Shown here piece after piece: positions 12,318 through 17,818 of a DNA stretch of 24,993 nucleotides. Below the pieces are notes generated by a model, which searched no databases, was not told the origin of the DNA, and saw only the letters and a list, made by a program, of their open reading frames with translations. Source of the stretch: a virus. The translations under genes were made by a program, and so were the position numbers. Numbering within the stretch: position 1 is the first letter of the stretch; each line of letters opens with the position of its first letter. Location of the stretch: the IMG/VR virus record IMGVR_UViG_3300042381_001170, positions 1 to 24,993 of that record. One strand, given 5' to 3'.

Positions 12318-13148
12318 TTAATTGAATAGATCATCGAATTTATTAACTGTACTTTTGTTACCCTCTACTGCAGTCTCTAAAGTGAAATCTGTTTTGTTAC
12401 TTCCTAAAGAAGCAGGTAATTCAGGTTCTACTGCTGGTGCAATTGATTCAGATGGAGTTGCAGGTGCCTCAGCAACTTCTTCTCCTGGGTTCAAATACTC
12501 TTGTAATTTTTTCTTGATGTATTCGTAGTCGTACTGAGTTTGTACTTCTAAGGCATTTGGTTGATCCTTTAACCAAGAGTTTACTTTACTATCGTCATCT
12601 GATAGTGTAGTTTGCTTTGGTTTGATACGAACTGTAGTGCTTGGGAACTGACCTGGTCCTGCAGCTGGTGTATTCTCTACAACCATATCCCATCCACTCA
12701 TTACGTCTGTAAAATCTCCAATGTCTTCATCCTCTGCCAAAGCCAACAATGCTTTGTAGATGTTTACTCCGAATGACCAAAGACGAACTCCTTTTTCTTC
12801 TTCTCCTCTTACAACAACAGGAGCAAAGAATCTAGATTTAGGAGACAACTTTCCTGACAAAGACCAATTATCTTTATCGGATGTTTTTCTTAATTCTTTT
12901 ACGAATTCTTCAATTGGATCTTGTTTTCCGTAGTTTGAAAGAGACATCATAGGAAATTTCCCGATGTTGTAGTGTAGTTTCAACTCTGTAAAAGGATCTG
13001 CAGCATTGAAAGCCGAAGGTACAATTCTGATTGTTGATTTTCCATTTGCCGGTCTCCAATAGATCTTGTCGAAGTCTACTTTCTCACGGTCTTGATTTCC
13101 GCCACTGTTTAAACTTTCTAATTTTTGTCTAATCGCTTTTAAATCCAT
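12318..13148 (-). CDS. 32: Single-stranded DNA-binding protein, gp32-like
   Basis: This 276-residue protein shows the gp32 layout: a basic-polar N-terminal arm (residues 1-20), an OB-fold core with YWRPANGKSTIRIVPSAFNAADPFTEL and FFAPVVVRGEEEKGVRLWSFG, then a long acidic Pro/Ala/Glu-rich linker ending in KFDDLFN. That acidic tail is the protein-recruitment tip. The T4 zinc-binding Cys/His set is absent from the segment KLHYNIGKFPMMSLSN, so this version probably lacks the zinc. The gene has its own class 1 promoter (13191-13219) and leads an operon with uvsX, the exonuclease and the helicase. It binds ssDNA cooperatively at forks and recombination intermediates. Confidence 0.9.
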   Translation of the reverse strand: MDLKAIRQKLESLNSGGNQDREKVDFDKIYWRPANGKSTIRIVPSAFNAADPFTELKLHYNIGKFPMMSLSNYGKQDPIEEFVKELRKTSDKDNWSLSGKLSPKSRFFAPVVVRGEEEKGVRLWSFGVNIYKALLALAEDEDIGDFTDVMSGWDMVVENTPAAGPGQFPSTTVRIKPKQTTLSDDDSKVNSWLKDQPNALEVQTQYDYEYIKKKLQEYLNPGEEVAEAPATPSESIAPAVEPELPASLGSNKTDFTLETAVEGNKSTVNKFDDLFN

Positions 13149-13190
13149 AATGTAACTTTTTTTTTAATTTAACTTTATTTACTTTATTAT

Positions 13191-13219
13191 AATATACAAA
13201 ACCTTTTTTAATTTTCCAA
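13191..13219 (-). promoter_or_regulatory. Class 1 promoter of the gp32-uvsX operon
   Basis: TTGGAA (13214-13219) and TATATT (13191-13196) on the minus strand are 17 nt apart. The TTGGAA box lies in the last codons of endonuclease C, so that insertion either brought or preserved the box. The leader to the ATG at 13148 is about 42 nt and very AT-rich. Confidence 0.5.
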
Positions 13220-13987
13220 CTCCTCTTCCTTATATTTCCAAATAAATCCTCCAGCAGATTTACTCCAACCTCTTAAATTATTTGAAATAGTACCAGGAGA
13301 TATTCCTAAGCTATTTCCAGCTTCTGTGCTTGAGTTCCACTCTTTAATAATTACTCCTTCTTTAGAAAATTGGAGTATTGGTTTCCAATGCTTTTTAGCA
13401 ACTTCTATCCAATCTGTATTCGCATTTCTTGCTACATAATCAAAATTAGCAGTTCTTGCTGCCCAATCCGTATTAACGATTCTCTTTTGTTGAAAAGCTG
13501 CATAATCTGTATTTGCTACTGTTTTTTTTGCTCTTATTTTTTGATCCACCTTAGCCTTAATTTCTTTCCCTTTCTGTGTCTGGTAGAAGGCTTTTAAATC
13601 CCTACTCTGCTTTTCTCTATACTCCTTTCCTTCTGGTGTCTGGAAAAATGCTGATCTTCCTATTGATATACTGTTTCTAGTTTCCTGGGAGTGTATTCTA
13701 GGTTTTTCGTCTGTTGCTGTGAGTACGCAGTTCAGCCCTTTCAGTCCCAGTACCTCGTAAAAATCTTGCCAATGTCTTTCCCTTGTATTTAGGCTTTCTA
13801 TAACACATTCTTCTATAACCTCAAAGATATGCTCTGAGAAACCGTATTTTACCAGTGAGGCATAGAGTCTTGGTTGGTTTTTACAATCTCTCAAGTTACT
13901 ATAATTATTTTTTCTTTTCTCTAGTGTTTTACTCTGTCCAATATATATTTTACCACTTGGACTTGTTATTTTATAAATCCCTATCAT
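13208..13987 (-). CDS. GIY-YIG homing endonuclease C with expanded linker repeats
   Basis: This 259-residue GIY-YIG protein is a close paralogue of A: GIYKIT at residues 3-8, YIGQ at 15-18, Arg25, Glu70 in NTRERHW, Asn86 in GLNC. It is longer than A because the linker is expanded: two FxQTxxGKE units (about 114-142) and then four related copies of an Asn-Thr-Asp-Trp/Tyr unit of about 9 residues (158-200, for example NTDWAARTA, NFDYVARNA, NTDWIEVAK). The C-terminal NUMOD1-type domain (IKEWNSSTEAGNSLGI, SAGGFIWKYK) is intact. It sits directly upstream of the gp32 gene, and its own last codons hold the -35 box of the gp32 promoter. A kissing-loop leader with a different sequence but the same design precedes the start. 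Confidence 0.93.
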   Translation of the reverse strand: MIGIYKITSPSGKIYIGQSKTLEKRKNNYSNLRDCKNQPRLYASLVKYGFSEHIFEVIEECVIESLNTRERHWQDFYEVLGLKGLNCVLTATDEKPRIHSQETRNSISIGRSAFFQTPEGKEYREKQSRDLKAFYQTQKGKEIKAKVDQKIRAKKTVANTDYAAFQQKRIVNTDWAARTANFDYVARNANTDWIEVAKKHWKPILQFSKEGVIIKEWNSSTEAGNSLGISPGTISNNLRGWSKSAGGFIWKYKEEELEN

Positions 13988-14108
13988 ATTAAATAAAAAA
14001 AGGAGAAATTAAAAATAACCAGCTGGTACATGGTGTCTTTTTAAAATCTCCGTAATGTTTTTATCGGTAGTACCAGTACCTTCTTATTTAATATAAATAG
14101 CAATTTTT
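13988..14108 (-). ncRNA. Kissing-loop RNA leader C of endonuclease C
   Basis: On the minus strand, after a TATTTATA box, hairpin 1 has stem GGUA/UACC (14077-14080 with 14066-14069) closing a 7-nt loop CUGGUAC (14070-14076). The following hairpin pairs GGAGA (14047-14051) with UCUCC (14002-14006), has a second AU stem inside, and ends in an apical loop holding GUACCAG (14023-14029), the perfect complement of loop 1. A run of seven U follows (13994-14000), and the endonuclease AUG is close behind. Outside the AAAAA-TTGCTATTTATAT start it shares almost no sequence with leaders A and B, so this is architectural conservation. The sequence GUAC is palindromic, which slightly weakens the significance. 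Confidence 0.65.
14092..14099 (-). promoter_or_regulatory. Class 2 TATTTATA box in leader C
   Basis: TATTTATA on the minus strand in the shared context TTGCTATTTATAT seen in leaders A and B, 11 nt before hairpin 1 of leader C. It is the only stretch with clear sequence identity across all three leaders. Confidence 0.4.
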
Positions 14109-14187
14109 TTCCTAAACCGCTTAAACATTGTAGTATTTTTTTACAATTTTACGATTTTTACCTATATGACTAGCTTTTCTGTAATCG

Positions 14188-14541
14188 TTATTTTAAGAAG
14201 TGAGTATATTCTAGTCTATATTGATTCTCTGATGGCATGCTGTCGTAGTTGCGTAGAATTCTTGTTATAAAAGTAACTACCTCGTCTACTAAGGCTTTTC
14301 CGGATAGGCTGCTTCCTGACTTGTTTATATCCTCCAACACTTTTCCTATTAGAACTTCCTTATACTTCCTACCTCTTCCTTGTATCTCCAGTAAATCGTA
14401 GTACTTTGATTTCTTCAAATCATCTAAAGTTATAGATGTACTCTTCTCTTTTGACGTTCTACTAAATATCCCTTCTTGTAATTTTGACTTAGTAGTTAGT
14501 TTATTTTCTACTAAGAATTTTTTTAAATTAAAATTTTCCAT
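14188..14541 (-). CDS. Putative internal head protein with a capsid-targeting N-terminus (second copy)
   Basis: This 117-residue protein starts MENFNLKKFLVENKLT, nearly identical to the start of the protein at 7439, followed by KSKLQE-G (Leu21-Gln22-Glu23, then Gly24), a good match to the T4 gp21-type prohead cleavage rule. The remainder (from IFSRTSKEK) is unrelated to the other protein and is helical with a basic centre (EIQGRGRKYKEVLIGKVLEDI). This is the layout of T4 internal head proteins: a shared cleavable targeting peptide with different cargo. It starts 4 nt after the stop of the hypothetical gene at 14546. About 80 nt of AT-rich sequence without a clear gene separate it from leader C. 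Confidence 0.6.
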   Translation of the reverse strand: MENFNLKKFLVENKLTTKSKLQEGIFSRTSKEKSTSITLDDLKKSKYYDLLEIQGRGRKYKEVLIGKVLEDINKSGSSLSGKALVDEVVTFITRILRNYDSMPSENQYRLEYTHFLK

Positions 14542-14545
14542 TTGT

Positions 14546-15001
14546 TTATAATTCTATTATTCTAAATAATTTTGTGTTGACTCTTTTTAATTCTGCTCCT
14601 TTTGTTAATAGGATGCAGTTTTGATAGTCATTCCAATCCACTTTGAAGTTTGTATCTAATATTCCTCCATTTAGAGATTCAATTAGACGATTTAGTGAGT
14701 TGATTGTGTATAGGGTGTTTGATTCTTTTTTTCTATGAACTAGAATAGTATTTTCTAAGAAATTAGAAACATTTCCGAATTCTACGTTATATGTACAGAT
14801 ATATTCATCTTGGCTCTTTGAATAAAGAACGAAAATTTTATTATAAATGATTTTGTACTTGCCCTGTATTGTACTTAGTATCTCTTCCAGTTTTTCTTCT
14901 GAGGAGAATGTACAGAAAAGTTTGTTGCTCATGTCAGCGTAATTGTAATTTGATTCGATATCGTAATCGAATATTGTTGGCGCTACATCTAATTGTATCA
15001 T
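14546..15001 (-). CDS. Hypothetical phage protein (151 residues)
   Basis: This protein is not recognised by function. It begins MIQLDVAPTIFDYDIESNYN and contains the strand-helix pattern SNKLFCTFSSEEKLEEILSTI, then KIFVLYSKSQDEYICTYNVEF, then NTLYTINSLNRLIESLNGG, then YQNCILLTKGAELKRVNTKLFRIIEL. The regular alpha/beta alternation suggests a compact single-domain protein. It resembles small conserved proteins of marine T4-like phages in layout, but I cannot name it. A TATTTATA box ends one base before its ATG. It lies between endonuclease E and the second head-protein-like gene. Confidence 0.7.
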   Translation of the reverse strand: MIQLDVAPTIFDYDIESNYNYADMSNKLFCTFSSEEKLEEILSTIQGKYKIIYNKIFVLYSKSQDEYICTYNVEFGNVSNFLENTILVHRKKESNTLYTINSLNRLIESLNGGILDTNFKVDWNDYQNCILLTKGAELKRVNTKLFRIIEL

Positions 15002-15002
15002 T

Positions 15003-15010
15003 TATAAATA
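15003..15010 (-). promoter_or_regulatory. Class 2 TATTTATA box touching the start codon at 15001
   Basis: TATTTATA on the minus strand ends one base before the ATG (TATTTATAAATG). At this distance it cannot act as a normal -10 box for a full-length message, so here it may be a translation-enhancing AT-rich leader or a chance match. Confidence 0.25.
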
Positions 15011-15060
15011 TGTTTTTATTTTACAAAACTAAATTGTTACTGTATTTGTTGTTTCTTGTA

Positions 15061-15711
15061 TTATTGCTTATATGTCCAATAGTATCCTGCACAGCTATTT
15101 CCCTTTCCACTTACCACTCTATGTATGTCTCCTGGACCTCTCTTTACACTCTTAGCTGCTGATATTATTGAATCCCATGTACTTATCTGGATGGTTCTGT
15201 CTTTACTCCACTGCACTACTTCTCTCTTTCTGTCCTCGTTCTGTCCTCCGTAACGTTTTGATACTCCTAGTTGTTTTTCTCTATTCTGCCTTTTGTGTTC
15301 TTCTGTTATCACCTTACCTGCATGTACTCTTTTATTTCTTTCGGAAACATCCGGTCTTGGCCCTCTATTCTTTCCCTTCATTGTTAATGCTCTCTGCCTA
15401 TTTGATCCTTCAGAATTCTTTCCCGTCTTGTCAAGTGTTGTTGTTAGTTTGCAATTCAATCCTAACTGTCCTAAAACATCATAAAAATCTTGCCAGTACC
15501 TTTCTCGACTATTTAATGAATCTACTAAACACTCCTCTAAAATATCTACAATATGCTTTTCCCATCCATACTTTTTTAGCGAATTATATAACTGTGTTTG
15601 GTTTTTACAATTTAATAATCTTTTATAGTCACTCAATCTTTGTTGAAGGTTTATACTCTGTCCAACATACACCTTTCCTTTTGGATTCGTTATTTTATAA
15701 ATTCCTATCAT
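15061..15711 (-). CDS. GIY-YIG homing endonuclease E
   Basis: This 216-residue paralogue of A and C has GIYKIT at residues 3-8, YVGQ (YVG variant of YIG) at 15-18, an Arg in QQRL, a Glu in NSRERYW and GLNC with the conserved Asn. The linker is a very basic NUMOD3-like stretch (MKGKNRGPRPDVSERNKR, TEEHKRQNREKQLG) rather than the NTDW units of A and C, while the C-terminal NUMOD1-type module (STWDSIISAAKSV, CAGYYWTYKQ) is shared. It therefore combines a nuclease head shared with A and C with a different linker. It lies 49 nt after the polymerase stop. It has a TATTTATA box 7 nt before the start but no kissing-loop leader. Confidence 0.92.
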   Translation of the reverse strand: MIGIYKITNPKGKVYVGQSINLQQRLSDYKRLLNCKNQTQLYNSLKKYGWEKHIVDILEECLVDSLNSRERYWQDFYDVLGQLGLNCKLTTTLDKTGKNSEGSNRQRALTMKGKNRGPRPDVSERNKRVHAGKVITEEHKRQNREKQLGVSKRYGGQNEDRKREVVQWSKDRTIQISTWDSIISAAKSVKRGPGDIHRVVSGKGNSCAGYYWTYKQ

Positions 15712-15718
15712 GTTTTAT

Positions 15719-15726
15719 TATAAATA
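15719..15726 (-). promoter_or_regulatory. Class 2 TATTTATA box before endonuclease E
   Basis: TATTTATA on the minus strand (ACTATTTATAATAAAACATG in context) ends 7 nt before the ATG. The extended sequence CTATTTATAATAAA is identical before endonuclease D and before the structural gene at 23194, which supports a functional element. Confidence 0.45.
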
Positions 15727-15760
15727 GTACTTAAAATCAAAAACAAGTGTATCATACTTT

Positions 15761-17086
15761 TTATAAATCAAGGGAATTTCCATACTTCACCTTAATTGGA
15801 TATTTTCCTTTTTGTGAAAGAATTAACTCTAACTCCTCTAGTGTACTCTTTCCATCCTCCTTTGCAAAATCTATTAACATGGCATCGTAGGTATAAAGTG
15901 CCAGTTTACTTTTCTTATTTTGAAGAAACATAAGCACTTCTTTTAATATAACGATATTTCTTGAGGTTTCCAAGCTCTGCATCATATAATTCATTAATTT
16001 TTGTGGGTGCATCTCTTTTAATTCACTAGTAAATCTTTTTCCTGAGATTGGATCTTCTACGTATCCTATTTCGTTGAATTGCTTCCAAAGCATTTTAATG
16101 TATTGATCTATTTTTTCAAATACTTTAAGAAAGGCATACTCAGGTGGAATCTTTCCATAAATGGCATGGAAGTTAATCTGCTTTGCTTTTGCATACTCCT
16201 CCTCAGCTATTTCATCCTTTCCAAAGTAGAGTCTTGCCAATTGAACGTGAGCTGACTCATCTGTTAATTCATACCCTATTTGTTCACATAGTAATCTCAA
16301 ATGATATCCATCAAAATCCATCTCAACAAATACGTCGTTCTGGGGAATGATTGCTTTTCTAAACTCAGGTGCTTTTGGTATTGCTGCAAAGTTTACAGAA
16401 TTAAAAGCATTTGTAGGTCTTGAAGTTGTGTTGTATAAATTATACGAAGTATAAATAATATTATTATCAATACTGTACACAGGTTTATTTGGTTTGAATA
16501 ATTCTAGGAATGATTCATATGTTATTCTCAATCCTGCTCTCTCAATCATAAAGAAAACCGAAGTGGCTGTTTTATTATAAAAGTCAAAACCATTTGGTAT
16601 TGCATATTGCAATATGCGGTTTACAGCTTTGTAATTTTCCTCACATCTTTCAAATAGTTTGGATATTGGGATAATGGCATTTATTTCTTTGAACTCATGA
16701 AAACGATTGTAGTACCAATTACAAGTTGAGTTTGATCTCGCAAGTTCAAGTCTATTGTAGTGGGTCATGGAATAGAGTAAGGAAAGATCTATTACAGAGG
16801 GCAGTATGAAGTGATACATCAACTGTTTCTTATCAAACGCATAAAGTGTTGTGTATTCCTTTAAGATGTCGTAGACACAATTTTTACTTAAGTTTAATCC
16901 CTCATCATGGCTTATGGGAATAATATATCCCTCATGGTGATCCAAAGGTCTTAGGTAAACTGCTACGGTAGATGTAAGAAGTGGATGGTAATTATCATTT
17001 GAAGAAATTACTTCTATAAATCCTCCCTTCCTACCTAAATTTTTTACGAGCTGTATTTGCTCCTGTGTTTCTATAATATAGAACAT
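15761..17086 (-). CDS. Compact family A (PolA-type) DNA polymerase
   Basis: This 441-residue protein carries the family A palm and fingers: a TSRPTNAFNSVNFAAIPK segment (221-238, equivalent to the GRLSS..NLQNIP region), motif A DFDGYHLR (257-264), motif B KQINFHAIYG (302-311) and motif C YTYDAM (398-403). The two catalytic Asp are Asp257 and Asp401. Departures from E. coli Pol I are His262 in place of Glu710, Tyr-Asp-Ala in place of His-Asp-Glu in motif C, and Tyr298 where Arg754 of the O-helix would fall. The first 200 residues would be an exonuclease-like domain but show no DxE motif, so proofreading is probably absent. It has its own class 1 promoter behind a terminator. No other polymerase is visible in the window. 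Confidence 0.85.
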   Translation of the reverse strand: MFYIIETQEQIQLVKNLGRKGGFIEVISSNDNYHPLLTSTVAVYLRPLDHHEGYIIPISHDEGLNLSKNCVYDILKEYTTLYAFDKKQLMYHFILPSVIDLSLLYSMTHYNRLELARSNSTCNWYYNRFHEFKEINAIIPISKLFERCEENYKAVNRILQYAIPNGFDFYNKTATSVFFMIERAGLRITYESFLELFKPNKPVYSIDNNIIYTSYNLYNTTSRPTNAFNSVNFAAIPKAPEFRKAIIPQNDVFVEMDFDGYHLRLLCEQIGYELTDESAHVQLARLYFGKDEIAEEEYAKAKQINFHAIYGKIPPEYAFLKVFEKIDQYIKMLWKQFNEIGYVEDPISGKRFTSELKEMHPQKLMNYMMQSLETSRNIVILKEVLMFLQNKKSKLALYTYDAMLIDFAKEDGKSTLEELELILSQKGKYPIKVKYGNSLDL

Positions 17087-17106
17087 ATCTTATAACCTTT
17101 TTTTAT

Positions 17107-17135
17107 AATATACGAAAAAAGGCTTACCGAAGCAA
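17107..17135 (-). promoter_or_regulatory. Class 1 promoter of the polymerase gene
   Basis: TTGCTT (17130-17135) and TATATT (17107-17112) on the minus strand are 17 nt apart. TTGCTT is inside the hairpin of the terminator at 17115-17140, and the U-tract is part of the spacer. The leader to the ATG is about 20 nt. Both hexamers are identical to those at 2843-2871. Confidence 0.6.
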
Positions 17136-17140
17136 GCCTT
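17115..17140 (-). terminator. Intrinsic terminator between structural and replication modules
   Basis: On the minus strand AAGGCTT (17134-17140) pairs with AAGCCTT (17119-17125). The stem is extended by a G-U and a C-G pair closing a UUCG tetraloop, and six T follow. This is one of the most stable hairpins in the window, placed 10 nt after the stop of the gene at 17150, where it would end late structural transcription. Confidence 0.85.
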
Positions 17141-17149
17141 GTTGTATTT

Positions 17150-17806
17150 TTATTTTCTATAATCGAAATTGGCCTTTCGATCATTCTCTAGCTGGGTGTC
17201 TGCATCTGTTACATTAAATGTCTGCGATGTTGGCTGTGCTAATGGTGCTGGTTCCTCTACTAGGTATTTGTAGTCTGTTACAAAGGTTGAAATTCCTGGC
17301 ATTGTAGTTTCCAATGCTTGGATTGTTTTTCTATTTTTAGATTCTGCTCCTTCAAATGGATAGTTTCCAAACATCTTATCTTCGGCTGGTCCTTTTATAA
17401 TCCAATCTACTTCAGCAAAGTTTCTATTTGGGACACTTAGTTTTGTTTGATTATAAGTTGCTTTATCTGTTTCAGCAATCTTATTGTCGTTTTTGTCCTG
17501 GACAAAGTACCTCTTTGCTATGCCATTTTCTTTTTCTGACTTAGTTAGGGTCTTTTTAAAAAATCCTGCTATTGCTGTTCCTAGCAATCCTATTCCTGCT
17601 AGATATATCTCATTATGTCCATTTTTATGATTAGAAACTTTCTGCAGTACTACTTCTGTTTCCATAGGAGATTTTCCAGCATAATAAGTTTTAGTATAAG
17701 TCTCTACATATAGTCCCTTGTAGAATATTGAAGTTCCTCTTATTATAAATTCATTAGCACCTGCTGCTTTTGGTTTTGTATATTTGTTTTCTGGTAAATA
17801 TGGCAT
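17150..17806 (-). CDS. Putative virion-associated protein
   Basis: This 218-residue protein begins MPYLPENKYTKPKAAGANEF, a start seen in structural-type proteins of large Bacteroidota phages (from memory, so tentative). The first part is beta-rich (EFIIRGTSIFYKGLYVETYTKTYY), followed by a Gly/Ala hydrophobic patch (YLAGIGLLGTAIAGFF, about residues 68-83), then a mixed region. The C-terminus is Pro/Thr-rich and ends in a basic NFDYRK. The hydrophobic patch could be a single membrane pass or a buried helix. It is the last gene of the tail block, 12 nt after the hub gene, and is followed by a strong terminator, so it is probably a tail or baseplate component. Confidence 0.65.
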   Translation of the reverse strand: MPYLPENKYTKPKAAGANEFIIRGTSIFYKGLYVETYTKTYYAGKSPMETEVVLQKVSNHKNGHNEIYLAGIGLLGTAIAGFFKKTLTKSEKENGIAKRYFVQDKNDNKIAETDKATYNQTKLSVPNRNFAEVDWIIKGPAEDKMFGNYPFEGAESKNRKTIQALETTMPGISTFVTDYKYLVEEPAPLAQPTSQTFNVTDADTQLENDRKANFDYRK

Positions 17807-17818
17807 AGCTATTATTTA

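Noticed and set aside
14090-14131. A 14-codon minus-strand ORF (MFKRFRKKIAIYIK) overlapping leader C
   Set aside because: Very short, overlaps the promoter-like box and has no match in the other two leaders, so it is best explained as chance.
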